The notes below the pieces were generated by a model. The model was given only the letters and a program-made list of their open reading frames with translations. It ran no database searches and was not told the origin of the DNA. Shown here in pieces: positions 23,325-35,929 of a stretch of DNA of 64,000 bases. The stretch is taken from NCBI RefSeq assembly GCF_040869045.1, contig NC_090321.1:184049596-184113595 (forward strand), given 5' to 3'. Position 1 is the stretch's first letter, and each line of letters starts with the position of its first letter. Origin of the DNA: Eurosta solidaginis (taxonomy: Eukaryota > Arthropoda > Insecta > Diptera > Tephritidae). The position numbers were made by a program, and so were the translations under genes.

Positions 23325-24998
23325 CTTTTTTATACCAGTTGAGCAGAGCTCACAGAGTATATTAACTTTGATTGGATAACGGTTGGTTGTACAGGTATAA
23401 AGGTATCGAGATAGATATAGACTTCCATATATCAAAATCATCAGGATCGAAAAAAAATTTGATTGAGCCATGTACGTCCGTCCGTCCGTTAACACGATAA
23501 CTTGAGTAAATTTTGAGGTATCTTGATGAAATTTGTAACGTAGGTTTCTAGGCACTCATCTCAGATTGCTATTTAAAATGAGCGATATCGGACTATAAAC
23601 ACGCCCACTTTTTCGATATCGAAAATTTCGGAAAACCGAAAAAGTGCGATAATTCATTACCAAAGACGGATAAAGCGATGAAACTTGGTAGGTGAGTTGA
23701 ACTTATGACGCAGAATAGAAAATAAGTAAAATTTTGGACAACGGGCGTGGCACCGCCCACTTTTAAAAGAAGGTAATTTAAAATTTCTGCAAGCTGTAAT
23801 TTGGCAGTCGTTGAAGATATCATGATGTAATTTGGCAGGAACGTTACTCCTATTACTGTATGTATGCTTAACAAAAACTAGCAAAATCAGAGAACGACCA
23901 CGCCCACTTTTAAAAAAATTTGTTTATAAAGCCAAATTTTAACAAAAAATTTAAAATATTTACAGTATATAAGTAAATTATGTCAATATTAAACTCCAGT
24001 AATGATATGGTGCAACAAAATTTCAAAATGGGCGTGGCTCCGCCCTTTTTCATTTAATTTTTCTAGGATAATTTTAATGCCATAAGTGGAACAAAAATTT
24101 ACCAATCCTTGTGAAATTTGGTAGGGGCTTAGATTCTAGGACGATAACTTATTTCTGTGAAAAAGGGCGAAATCGGCTGAAGCCACGCTCTGCTTTTATA
24201 CACAGTCGACCGTCTGTCCTTCCGCTCGGCCGTTAACATGATAACTTGAGCAAAAATCGATATATCTTTACTAAACCCAGTTCACGTACCTATCTGAACT
24301 CACTTTGTACTGGTATAAAAAACGGTCAAAATCCGAATATGACCACGCCCACTTTTTCGATATCGAAAATTACGAAAAATTAAAAAAATGCCATAATTCT
24401 ATACCAAATACGAGAAAAGGGATGAAACATGGTAATTGGATTGGTTTATTGACGCAAAATATAACTTTAGAAAAAAACTTTGTAAAATGGGTGTGACACC
24501 TACCATATTAAGTAGAAGAAAATGAAAAAGTTCTGCAGGGCGAAATAAAAAACCCTTAAAATCTTGGGAGGTATTACATATATAAATTAATTAGCGGAAT
24601 CCAACAGATGATGTTCTGGGTCACCCTGGTCCACATTTTGGTCGATATCTGGAAAACGCCTTCACATATACGACTACCACCACTCCCTTTTAAAACCCTC
24701 ATTAATAACTTTAATTTAATACCCATATTGTACAAACACATTCTAGAGTCACCCCTTGTCCACCTTGATGGCGATATCTCGAAAAGGCGTCCACCTATAG
24801 AACTAAGCCCCGCGCCCTTTTAAAATACTCATTAACACCTTTCGTTTGATACCCATATTGTACAAACACATTCTAGGGTCACGCCTGGTCCACCCTTATG
24901 GCGATATCTCGAAACGGCGTCCACCTATGGAACTAAGGATCACTCCTTTTTAAAATACTAATTAACACCTTTCATTTGATACCCATATCTTATAAACT
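23325..24998 (-). mobile_element. Family B dispersed element, truncated copy
   Basis: Inverted relative to the full copy at 56295-58469. Its right terminus (TTTTTATACCAGTTGAGCAG, reading in plus) lies at 23325. It then carries a GTCC run (23476-23489), several blocks in which ACGCCCACTTTTT recurs, and three 130-bp tandem units (GATACCCATATTGTACAAA at about 24719, 24849 and 24979). It is cut off inside the third unit where a SINE fragment begins at 24999, so the hairpin-bearing left end is missing. No coding capacity. Confidence 0.85.
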
Positions 24999-25160
24999 GC
25001 GTCGTACTGCTCTTATTTTTTCCTACAAATTGGCGAGACGGAACCTACATGTTTTACGTTGACTCTGAATGGTTTTTGCAAATCAGATGAGTTTTCGCTG
25101 AAAATCTTTTCAATGCAAAAATATACTCGCAGTGCTTGCAAAATAATTCCTGCGAACATT
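24999..25160 (-). mobile_element. Diverged, truncated SINE copy
   Basis: Matches the SINE body in inverse orientation (GCGTCGTACTGCTC, CCTACAAATTGGCGAGACGG, CAGATGAGTTTTCGCTGAAA) with about 15% visible mismatches. It has no tRNA-like head. It lies head-to-head with the fresh copy at 25178. Confidence 0.75.
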
Positions 25161-25177
25161 TTTTTAAATTTTATGGT

Positions 25178-25548
25178 GACCGTGGTGTGATGGTAGCGTG
25201 CTCCGCCTATCACACCGTATGCCCTGGGTTCAACTCCCGGGCAAAAGCAATATCAAAATTTTAGAAATAAGGTTTTTCAATTAGAAGACAATTTTTCTAA
25301 GCGGGGTCGCCCCTCGGCAGTGTTTGGCAAGCGCTCCGGGTGTATTTTTGCCATGAAAAGCTCTCAGTGAAAACTCATCTGCCTTGCAGATGCCGTTCGG
25401 AGTCGGCATAAAGCATGTAGGTCCCGTCCGGCCAATTTGTAGGGAAAATCAAGAGGAGCACGACGCAAATTGGAAGAGAAGCTCGGCCTTAGATCTCTTC
25501 GGAGGTTATCGCGCCTTACATTTATTTTTTATTTTTTTTTTAAACTAT
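25178..25548 (+). mobile_element. Full-length tRNA-derived SINE
   Basis: Plus strand. A box TGGTGTGATGG at 25183-25193 and B box GGTTCAACTCC at 25227-25237, 44 bp apart as in tRNA genes. The body (CTAAGCGGGGTCGCCCCTCG, GCCGTTCGGAGTCGGCATAA, CCGTCCGGCCAATTTGTAGG) and the 3' end GCGCCTTACATTTATTTTTT run on into T-rich sequence. It matches the satellite-embedded copy closely, so the family moved recently. The flanks share a TTTTTTAAA tract, but a target-site duplication cannot be fixed in such simple sequence. Confidence 0.88.
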
Positions 25549-27719
25549 GAAATGGTCATCTATTAGTGTGGCTGAACATAGTACGGACACCAAGGAATCA
25601 TGCACTCTCGTAAACCTATAAAAATACGAAACCGAAGCCAATTTAAAATTCATCGTTCAACGTCAAAAACTCGACGGTTCATCCGAAACACTTCCATGAA
25701 TACTTAACAGAAAAGAGGTTTCCGAAATTTCAGAATAAAAAGGTGAATACTCCCTGTGTAGCAGGAGCGCACAAAAGTTTAACTCTTCTGTCAAAGTCAA
25801 GGCCGAAATATAAAGTTCTAAGACAATCAGCCGTTTTCTTAAATTTTTTTTTCAGTTCATTGCGGCTGCCGAGTAGAGTATCACCCCATGTCGGCTGCCA
25901 GTTTGAAATCGTCCTATCTCAAAATATTTTTCAAAAATTCCCCATTTCAGCATTTGTCACAAAAATGCCCTATATCAGAATTAGGCTAAAGAAAGGCTTA
26001 TCTCAGAATGCTTTTCATTAACTCCCTCTTATTTCAAAATGCATTGAACTTATGCTCATATATAGAGTTTTTGAAACAAATTTTGGGATAATGCATTTTT
26101 GAATAAAATTCTAGCGTACGGCATTCTTTAAACAAATTCTGAAACAATGACCAAACCAGCATGACTCTTTATCAGTTCACGAAATATTTAGTAGAAAATG
26201 AATTATTTCCACAAAAACATGTTGGCATTTGTAAATTTATTATCACTACTAACATACTCTTGAAGGTATTATTCTACTACCATTTTCGCTGAAGGAGATT
26301 AAATTATTCCCCATTTTCCTTATTTCATAAAAGCAACCCGTCCGGATTTTTAAATTTGGGAGTATCAAAGCTTTGTTATCATTGGAGAACAAACCTCTAG
26401 TGATTGAATCTTGGAATGGAAAAAACTTATTTCTAAATAAAACTGACGTTATTTGATAAAAAAAAGCTTGCCCCTGCCACTTTTCTGTTCGCTGGTGTAT
26501 GTTTCCTTCATGCATTATTTCCTTATATTTACAATTTCTACCTCAAAGCCATTATTGACAATTGTGGAAGGGACTTAAGTAATCGCTGAAGTGCTATTGA
26601 GGTGTTAATTTAGCTCGGTGTAAAATGTTTTTGTAAGAAGAAATAAAAATATAAAAGTAGGATTGTGCATATAAAACAAATAATGCCTACATTTAATATA
26701 TTACATGATTTAACACACACCTATTTACATGTATATGTATCAGTGTATTCATTTGTAAACTTGCCAAAATGAGTATTGAGACATTTAAGTTAAAAAAAAC
26801 AAGCAAAGCAAGACAAAACTACATAAGTAACTTTTTTGATTTTAAAAAGGGAATGCATATCTAGTTTTTGTTGCTTTTTCAAATACATAAGCTTAACTGG
26901 CTTGAAAAACTGAATCAAAATAAAAACTGCATAGTGACTTACCACCTTATCTAGCATTTCTTTGATTCAAGTGTTATGTGTCATATTGACAAGTAGTGCA
27001 GCTCGCTGCATTGACAACTTGTTTAAGTTGATTATTTGTTTCTTACACATAAAATAACTTAGATTGCAAAAAACTCTGCACTGATTGATTTTGATAAGCT
27101 TGAATGTTAGCCACCCACGTAATTACTAAAGACTCAAGAAACGAACTTTGTGGGTCATATGCGGATATGCAACAAAAATACCGGAGATTAAAATAAGTTA
27201 ACACAAATATTCGGTATGCTATAAAATCGAAAGTCATTTTGTGAAATGGACATAAATTTATTTAAAATAAGCTAATAATAATTAATTTTAACCCTGATGT
27301 GAACATGAACTAAAATATGTTTACAAAAGTTTCGATGTTATATCTTAGCTTCTTACTTTATAATATAAATGCGACAGTCTGTGAGTGAGTATGTTTGCAA
27401 GAGCATCGCGCTTAAACTACTGAACCAATCTTCCTGAAATTGTGTACACTTAATTTTAAAAGCTTGGAAAAGTACACTGTACATGTTGCTGCTGAGGATG
27501 GTTTTACGATGTTAAATAATTATACCATACTAGCCGAAAGCTATTTCTCTTTGCATTGCAATAGAAGTATTTTTAAGTAGGGTTACCACCCAGGTTTTCC
27601 ACGAAGCCTTATTACATACATTTCTTTATATATCCATTTCTGTCTCGGATTTTGACTATATGAGCAGATATGTGACTCACTGACAACTTGGTGTTGGGTA
27701 TCGAAAGCCAGCAAACTTT
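25549..27719. other. AT-rich spacer, nothing recognised
   Basis: About 2.2 kb with no convincing frame, splice signal or repeat. A 92-codon frame at 25743 and an 88-codon minus frame at 26249 lack motifs and continue past no exon-like boundary. Confidence 0.45.
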
Positions 27720-28420
27720 TTGTACATACGAAGTAACACTGAAACTGGAACAAAAACTGGAGCCAAAATCGGGCCGAAGTTAGAACCCCAATCGGAAGCT
27801 GAGTTGAATCCAGAGTCAAAACTGATGTCATGACCTGAATTGAGTTCGAAATGAAGTCAAATTTGAGGGCTGGAGCTGAAGCCCAAACCGCAACCACAAT
27901 CGAGACCGAATCTAGAAAAGGAACCGAAATCGAGTCGAAACCGAAACTAAGGCCGGAGCTAAAATCAAGTTGAAACTAGAATTAAATTAGAAAAAAATCC
28001 TGAAACTGAGTACGAAATGAAGTTAGATTTCAGAGCCGAAGCTGAAACCGAAACCGCAACCACAATCGCGAACGAATCCAGAAAAAGAGCAGAAATCGAG
28101 TCGAAACCGAAACTAAGACCGGAGTAAAAACCAAATTGAAACTTGAGCTAAAATTTGAAAAAATCTTGAAACTGAGTACGAAATGAAATCAGATTTCAGT
28201 GCCGAAGCTGAAACCGACACCGCAACCACAGTCAGAAAAATATTCTAAAACAAATCCGGAATCAGAATCAGAACCGAAACAGGACCGAAATCCATACTAA
28301 AGTTGGAAGTGTAAAGTAAAACCAGAGCAAAACCGAGAGGCAAACCCAAAATAGGAGCCGAATCGTGAACTGATACTGCAAACGAAATCAAAAACCGGAA
28401 ATGGGGCCGATTAATCTAAG
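27720..28420 (+). repeat. Purine-rich degenerate minisatellite with 166-bp period
   Basis: Built from imperfect GAAACCGAA/GAGCCGAAG-type words of 6 bp. On top of this lies a longer period: CGAAATGAAG occurs at 27847, 28013 and 28179, exactly 166 bp apart, each followed by CAGATTTCAG- and CCGCAACCACA-like blocks. The 104-codon minus frame here is an artefact of the 6-bp periodicity. Confidence 0.85.
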
Positions 28421-30935
28421 TCATGATAAATTATAAATATGGCTGTGTCGGACACAAAATCAGAATCTGCCCACTGGAGCCAAAAATAATGCAGAACTAT
28501 CTGCCATTATGTTATTGCATTTAAAACTAAGCCTTTGGGTCTATATATCGTACAAAAAAACGACGATGCTCTGATAATACCTGTACTTATATACATATAT
28601 GTGTTATCCATAGTGGAATCACCAGGTGAAGTAAATAAAAAAGACAGAAGATGTGCGCTATCTGAAATGGTAATGATCTATTTTCAACGGTCAGAAAAGG
28701 GTAAAATTTTTACCCGCTTTGAAGAAATAAGAGTAGAAAAATAAATAACTTGCTACGAAAGCCATTACAGAAACTGTGTTTTTGCAGCATATCAGTGCCA
28801 GCTAACACCAATGCAGAACTGATACAGAGGACCAGTGGGAGTATACATTACTTTTGACATCGAATAAAAATAAACAAAACTTAAATTGTGACGAACAGTA
28901 AAATTCAATGAATGCGTCTAAAGTAAACTGACCTCAACCTCAACTGCAGTTGAAACTTTCATCGAAAAACCGGACAAAACAAACAACAGTGAGTTACAAT
29001 TTTTTGTAACTATATTTAAAATTCCATTATTTTAGCGAAATTTTTACATAAATAAGGTCTAATACGACAGTTTTTGTGTTCTTGTTATGTGAATGACAAA
29101 AACGTACCTCGAAAGTGTTCAGTAGCGCTGCACTGGCGAAAATCCTTAGTTTGATATGACGTCAATACAAATTCTTTGTTTTTCAAAGAACTGTTTCAAT
29201 TTTTTGGAACAAATTAAACATACATATATGAACGTAATAGTTAGCACGGCCTTAAATGTGGAAGCCAGCACCAAAGATACCCAAATAATTAACCTCTGTA
29301 TTTATATCCAGTAAAGGTCCATCGATATTCACCTACGTGCTTGTGTGAAAAAAAGTACTAAAGCTATCATATTTTACTCCTGAAAAATGCAAAAAACAAC
29401 ACTTTTTTGGGGACAACATTGGTGAAAAATTTTCAGATAGCCGAATGACAGAACAAAGAAGAATTTAGAGTGAGACAATTGACGGCTTACTTCACCTGGT
29501 TATTCCACCATGCGTGTTATCATGAAAGATTTCAAAAGAAGGTGTGACATTTCTTATAGATTTCAAGAGCCAAATTTTTCTTAAGAGAGTGCGTCCTTAC
29601 CCTATGTTAACGGCGAACATTGAAGGAAGTTAAGAGAAAAGCTCTTCAGGCTTTAATTAAGTACCAATCACTCCAGAGCTGTGAAAACCTATTCTATTTT
29701 TGATATTTTAAGAAAAACTTCCATGAATTTTGCAAAAGCAGCTACGCAAACAGTATAAAAAACGTTTTGGAAAAAATTCTAAATTTCTAGAAAGGTTAAC
29801 GAATATTTTCGCAGTATGCATTTTTGTAACCCAATAAATTATGCCCGGTTTTTCAGTGCGCGTTTAAACTCCAGTCAAAGTTGGCTATAGATTTACCTTG
29901 CCAATTTGTTCCATAACATCAAAATTTGCTGCCCATCTCAGATTAAGCGCGACCGAATTGTTGGTTTTAAAAATTCGTGTCACTAGACAAACTGAGCCTT
30001 AGTCTAATAAATATAAGTTAAAGGTCTATGAAAAAAACGCATTGATTTTGGACAATTTTTTTCTAAAGAGGTTTTAAATTTTTCTCCATATAAAATGTGA
30101 ATATTTTTTGTTATTATATGGAAAAGAAATCTGAAACACCCTTGGGAAAAAAATTGTCAAAAGAGAGCTCCAAATAAAAAGTTTGAAATTTTCGTTAAAT
30201 TTTCTCGAACATGTTTTAAAGATAGGTTTGCATAATTTCAGTTACAAAATTCACAGAAATTTTCTCTTAATATGTCAATAAAATTTAACTGACAAGTTAA
30301 ACAAAAAAAAAAAAAATGAAATTGGTTCAACTGCTATTTTTTTGTTCGCTGCTGTATATTTGGTCTTTCTTGGTGTTTCACAAAAGTATTTAAGATATCC
30401 ACTAAAATATTATTTACTGCTCTTAATTTTTTTTAAGACCAAATGGCAATGTGATTTGATGAAAGTGACACTTTCGCAAATGTAAAGTAAATGATGACAA
30501 CTTTGAGGAAAAAGAAATTATCTTCACAACATTATAAAACTTGCTTCTTAAAACACTTGTCACCAATTTCCACCGGCAATAAATCGACAATTAGTTTTGC
30601 AGTAACTGATTTAAACTTTAAATGATATTTATAAAATGATAAAAGGCTGTAAAAACTCGTTAAATATTGATAAATTGAGTGGCACAAAATAAACTAAAAT
30701 TTTGCTATAAATTTGCATACAAAAATAAAATTGATTGTGCTCTTTTGCTGAGTTACATAAACAGGTGACCACATAGTCGCCAAGTGACCCTGCTGGCTAA
30801 GGCTGCTTGGGTTGATCTTGCGTTAACGCTGAACCAACTTGCTATGCAAATCGCCCAAACTATGAAAGGAACTGACTTTTGAAAAGTATTGTTTTGCTAT
30901 TTATTGCAAGTTGCGTATATGGCTTAGAAACAACA
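28421..30935. other. AT-rich spacer with a faint dispersed repeat
   Basis: No gene seen. Part of 29680-30290 resembles 62600-62910: about 40 bp around GTTTGCATAATTTCAGTTAC match closely, and weaker stretches match around AAGAAAAACTTC. This may be an old dispersed element with no visible ends. Confidence 0.35.
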
Positions 30936-30975
30936 ATGTCCGTTACCGTTGACAAGTTAACTGCACCAAAAAAGG
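30936..30975 (+). CDS. Possible first coding exon (MSVTVDKLTAPKK)
   Basis: An ATG in a very good insect initiation context (ACAACAATGT) opens 13 codons that end at AAAAAGG|GTAAGTG, a near-consensus splice donor in phase 1. The same frame is open upstream for 17 codons and would encode KSIVLLFIASCVYG, which looks like a signal peptide but lacks an ATG (TTG at the expected place). So there are two readings: a short first exon, or a signal-peptide exon whose start was lost. No downstream exon could be identified and I do not recognise the protein. Confidence 0.25.
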
Positions 30976-31814
30976 GTAAGTGAAATTAAACAAATGGTTT
31001 TTTTTAGCCAAATTATGGCGGTGTTGCAACATTTGCTAAATATCTGAATGCTTGATCAAACTTTCACCTGCGTGAGTTTGTGAGCGCTTCGAGGCTACTT
31101 TCAAGATAGTTTTGGCATTGCTGCCAGGGCTTCATTCAGAACTTCTCAGGTTCCTTCCGTAGTTATTAAAAAACTCTACAGATAGCTCTTAATAAAATCA
31201 TGCCTTTTCGTTTTTCAAATTATTTCGGCAGTTGCGTTTGGAACTTTTTCGCATTGTCGGAGGTGTTTTGTCACCATTTTATGAGTATCTTTAGCTTATT
31301 GTGATTTTGAATAAGTCATTGGCTCCAAAATATATAGCCGGTACAAAATGATCAAATAACATGCTTGAAATAAGTAACCGGTTTTAAATTAATAGCCAAT
31401 TCCACCTTCATAAAAACTAATTTTCCCTTGTCCAAACAACACAGCGGGTCGTCCTTACCTTTCTAGCTGGGATGCTTCTATTTTTACTCCATCACCAGAG
31501 ATTTTTGGCTCATTGTCGCCTATTTGTCATAAAAACGCTCGTTTACTCGGAAAACGGCGTCCGCAATGTGGCTTCTTTCTGGGACGGCACTGCAGTACCC
31601 ATCGTTTAAGTTGTTTTTCTGATATGGCTTAGTTTTCTAGGCGTGGGAACGTATCGTCGAATTCTTCACTCAGAGTACAGACATCAGATTTGAGAGAAGA
31701 GATTAGCAGCTGTTCCGTGAGCAGCTCTCTGTTGCCAAACTTTAACGCAGCAGCGCAAGCAGCCATATTACATACAGGAACTTATTAAAAAATCACAGTA
31801 ACAACATCAAAGAA
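30976..31814. other. Spacer, nothing recognised
   Basis: Somewhat GC-richer from 31430. It leads into the truncated retroelement; no frame or motif could be supported. Confidence 0.4.
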
Positions 31815-33407
31815 ATGTCGACAAAAAATGACTGCGATCACTTCCGAGTCTCGTTCGCAATCACTATTACAGATAATGGCAGTCACAGCTCTCATCACTG
31901 GCATAATTTCTTACCCGATTATGACGAAGTTAGAATAGCAATAACCAGATTGAAAAACAACAAGGCCGTGGGCGCTGATGGATTGCCTGCGGAGCTATTC
32001 AAGTTCGGTGGCGAGGAGTTGGTAAGGCGCATGCAGCAGCTTCTTAGCAAAATATGGGCGGACGAAAGCATGCCCGACGGTTGGAATCTAAGTGTTCTTT
32101 GCCCAGTCTACAAGAAGGGGGATACTGCAAAATGCACCAACTATCGTGGAATCAGCCTTCTTAATATCGCATATAAGGTCCTTTCAAGTGTCTTGTGCGA
32201 AAGATTGAAGCCCACCGTGAACCGGCTGATTGGACCTTATCAATGCGGCTTCAGACCTGGTAAATCTACCATCGACCAGATTTTCACAATGCGCCAAATC
32301 TTGGAAAAAACCCGTGAAAAGAGAATCGACACACATCACCTCTTCGTCGACTTTAAAGCCGCCTTCGACAGCACGAAAAGGAGCTGCCTATATGCCGCTA
32401 TGTCTGAATTTGGTTTCCCCGCAAAACTTATACGGCTGTGCAAAATGACGTTGAGCAACACCATCAGCTCAGTCAGAATTGGGAAGGACCTCTCCGAGGC
32501 GTTCGAAACTAAACGAGGTTTCAGACAGGGGGACCCCCTATCGTGCGATTTCTTTAATTTGATGCTGGAGAAAATTATACTAGCTGCAGAACTTAACCGC
32601 ATGGGAACAATATACTATAAAAGCGTGCAATTTCTGGCATATGCTGATGACATTGATATCAATGTTAGTTCTGCTTACTCCAAGCTGGAAAAAGAAGCGG
32701 TAAAGATGGGTTTGATGGTGAATGAGGACAAAATGAAGTACCTGCTGTCATCGAGCAAAGAGTCAGCGCATATGCGCCTTGGCAACCACGCTACTGTTGG
32801 CAGCCATAATTTCGAAATAGTAAAAGACTTCGTTTATTTGGGAACCAGCATCAACACTAGCAACAAAATCAGCACTGAAATCCAGCGAAGAATCAATCTT
32901 GCCAATAAATGCTACTTTGGACTAGGTAGGCAATTGAAAAGTAAAGTCCTCTCTCGGCGAACGAAAATCATACTCTACAAGTCACTTATCGTACCCGTCC
33001 TGCTATATGGGGCAGAAGCATGGACCATGACAACAGCAGATGAAGCGGCTTTGGGAGTGCTCGAGAGAAAAGTTCTTCGAAAGAAGAAGTTGGCGATGGC
33101 GAGTACCGAAGAAGATTTAATGATGAGCTGTACGAGCTCTACGCAGAGTCCAGCGAATTAAAATGCAGCGGCTGCGCTGGCTAGGCCATGTTATGCGAAT
33201 GAAAGATGACGCTCTGGTCAAGAAAGTGTTTCTATCGGAACCCGCCTATGGAAGCAGAGGTAGAGCGCGGACCCCACTCGGTTGGAAGAACCAGGTGGAA
33301 AACGATTTAAACCCCCTTGGTGTGACCAATTGGCGCCGGCTGGCGGAGCGAAGGAGCGACTGGCGCGCCTTGTTGGACGGCCATAACCGTTTAGATGGTT
33401 AAGCGCC
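31815..33407 (+). pseudogene. Non-LTR retrotransposon reverse transcriptase (inactive)
   Basis: A 448-codon frame carries the RT blocks in order: RLKNNKAVGADGLPAELFK, PDGWNLSVLCPVYKKGD, NYRGISLLNIAYKVLSSVL, GPYQCGFRPGKSTIDQIFT, HHLFVDFKAAFDS, RGFRQGDPLSCDFFNLMLEK and AYADD (YADD at 32640-32651). Just after AYADDIDI about a dozen residues are missing in frame. Near 33085 a frameshift moves VGDGEYRRRFNDELYELYA into another frame, and a second near 33140 precedes IKMQRLRWLGHVMRMK (33163-33402). There is no upstream endonuclease; homology starts at about 31905 (PDYDEVRIAI). The 3' end is a (TAAG)n tail at 33408-33427. Clade not assigned; no RNase H or zinc knuckle is visible. Confidence 0.9.
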
Positions 33408-33426
33408 AATTAAGTAAGTAAGTAAG

Positions 33427-33510
33427 TAACCGTTTAAACGGTTATGACCGTCCAACAAGGCGGGCCAGTCACTTCTTATCTCTGCCAACCGGCGCCAATT
33501 CGTCACATAC
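33427..33510 (-). mobile_element. Inverted 3'-end scrap of the same non-LTR element
   Basis: This stretch is the reverse complement of the element 3' end (NWRRL...LLDGHNRL region and CCGTTTAAACGG), beginning right at the TAAG tail of the copy at 31815. It forms an 80-bp imperfect hairpin with 33325-33405 and lies tail-to-tail with that copy. Confidence 0.85.
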
Positions 33511-34639
33511 TGGTATAATTTCACTGCGATAATATTAACCAAAAAACCTATGAAATTACTCACAGCTTACTGCGAAATCTAGTAGTTGTGAGGCGAACGA
33601 TTGTTGCATGGATTCATTGTCGTAGATAATTGTGCTACCGAGCCAGCGCTGTGATTAAGACTGTGATCACAATTTTTTGTAAGCGTGTTGGCCAACTACG
33701 ATTTAGATGTTATTATCTCTACAATCAGTCAAAGTTAGGTATAAAACTTCCTGCGACTGAGATATTACTGTCATATATCACATTGTTCCTCCAAAATCGG
33801 GGAATAAGAAAACTCTGGTAGCTAATATTATTTTGGTAACTTTATATTTGTGGTCAAGAGTGCTGATTGCCACGATAATGTATGAAAAAAGCCTTACTGA
33901 TTAGATGGGTGAGGTAAGGCCCCAACGTTATGCGAATAAATAATGTTATATTGGGCTAATAAATATTCAACTTGATAAGCTGCGGCAAATAGCAAAGGAA
34001 GCGGAAACACTAATTGAGTCGAATATTGAGGCTGGGATTGACTTGTTATATTTAATTAAAAAATTAAGCAGAAAAAGATAAATAGCTTCATCATATGTAT
34101 TTAAAAAAAAAAATATAAATAATCATGTAAAAAATTTCAAACTCATTATTAATCTCTTGTTACGAAATGTATATTGTTCGTTTTTAATAAATTGAAACAG
34201 AAAAATAACTTTCTTTAGGGCATTTTCTTGTTGGTGTTTACGCCCCCCTTAATAACTCTTGAAAATAGCTAACAACGCTAAACACAACGCTAAAAGAGCT
34301 AAAAAGAAATTACATATTTAGCATAACTTAATTTTTGAAATTTTTTGAAAACCCTCACACACAAATAAACATTTAAACATGAACTCATGAGTATGCTGTT
34401 ACTTCCGATGTGAGGTAATAATTAGTAGCTGCTGGTAAAGTAAGAGTAAAATATTTACTATGGATTTATTTGCATGTGCCACGCTTAAGTGCGTTTAAGT
34501 CGATGCTGAAAAAAAAAAAAAAAAAAGAAAAAAAGTATTTTAAACTATGAAACTTCTTTAGTAAGCATGTCAACTTGTACTAGACTGGGGTGGTAGCCAT
34601 ATGAATTAAAGACGTGGCAAATTACCGTTCCTAAATTCT
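33511..34639. other. AT-rich spacer, nothing recognised
   Basis: Contains a poly(A) run at about 34509-34527 and no supported feature. Confidence 0.45.
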
Positions 34640-35505
34640 AAGCTTATGGTAGAGCTTGACCTGCTAGCCACAAGGTCTAAAATTCTTCCAAAAAAAATTC
34701 GGCGACAGACGGAAGGTTTTAAGGCCGGGGCAAACTCCTGTCAGAAAGAAAACGGCGACTTTGTAACTGATGTTCAGAGAGTACTTAGATTATGGAGGGA
34801 ACACTTCTCTGCTCCCCTAAATGGATACAGCGATTTACCGCACAGGGATGACGAACCCGATTCCGCAATCGATGATGATCGAATAAACATCCCCCACCCG
34901 ATTATGACGAAGTCAAAATAGCAATAACCAGATTGAAAAACAACAAGGCCGAGGACGCTGATGGATTGCCTGCGGAGCTATTGAAATACGGGGGCGAGGA
35001 GTTGGTAAGGCGTATGCATCAGCTTCTTCGCAAAATATGAATGGACGAGTGCATGCCCGACGATTGGAATCTAAGTGTTCTTTGCTCAGTCCACAAGAAA
35101 GGGGATACTACAAACTGCACCAACTATCGCGGAATCATTCTTCTTAATATCGCATCTTAAGTCTTTCAAGTGTATTATGCGAAAGATTGAAGCACACCGT
35201 CAATCTGCTGATTGTACCTTATGAGTGCGGCTTCAGACCTGGTAAATATACAACCGACCAGATTTTCAAAATGCGCCAAATCTTGGAAAAAGCCCGAGGC
35301 TGCTATATCGTGCAGAAACATGGACCATGATATCAGATGAGGCGGCCCCAACTCCCCTGGAAGGGCCAGGGGGAAAACGATTTAAAATCCCATGGTGTGA
35401 CCAATTGGCGCCGGTTGGCAGAGAGAAGGAGCGACTGGCGCGCCTTGTTGGACGGGCATAACCGTTTAAACGGTTAAAAGCCAATTAAGTAAGTAAGTAA
35501 GGTAT
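34640..35505 (+). pseudogene. Second, internally deleted copy of the non-LTR element
   Basis: Starts upstream of the RT with IRRQTEGFKAGANSCQKENGDFVTD..VLRLWREHF, the linker that precedes RT and is absent from the first copy. RT blocks 1-3 follow with several stops (for example TGA near 35039). After KSTTDQIF-like sequence at 35270 it jumps to the C-terminal GAETWTM-like block at 35315 and then to the WRRLAERRSDWRALLDG end. It finishes with the same (TAAG)n tail at 35487-35503. The two breakpoints remove about 1 kb. Confidence 0.87.
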
Positions 35506-35929
35506 CAAAAATCTGATTATTAGAATTAATATGCCAGGGCAGATCTATAATTCCTTCTAAAATCTCTGCCGCCGTTACTTAATAACATAAGTTCTGGCAC
35601 CTGATTGGGGCTCTTAGTTTGGTTGTCAAACAAATTCTGGTAAAATTATGGATACATTCAGTCTATGTAAGATCTTTATAGGCCAGCCAGTCAAGTTAAC
35701 CTACCCCATTTTTCAGTGAAAGAAAAGAAAAACCTATGCGTAAACGTCTTTAGTGCTCAAAAAGATATTTGAAGGATATGTAAAGCTTATGACGATCAAA
35801 ATAATGACATATAAAAATTTCTTTTCAAATAACTAACTTGCAATAAACCAACAACATAGCCTATATTTTTAAGCATTAATGAACTTAACACCGGCAAATA
35901 ATAATTGTTACCCACTTGTTATCCAATTA
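35506..35929. other. Spacer, nothing recognised
   Basis: About 420 bp of AT-rich sequence without motif. Confidence 0.4.

Noticed and set aside
27583..27897. 104-codon minus-strand frame
   Set aside because: Overlaps the 166-bp purine repeat on the opposite strand and has no motif.
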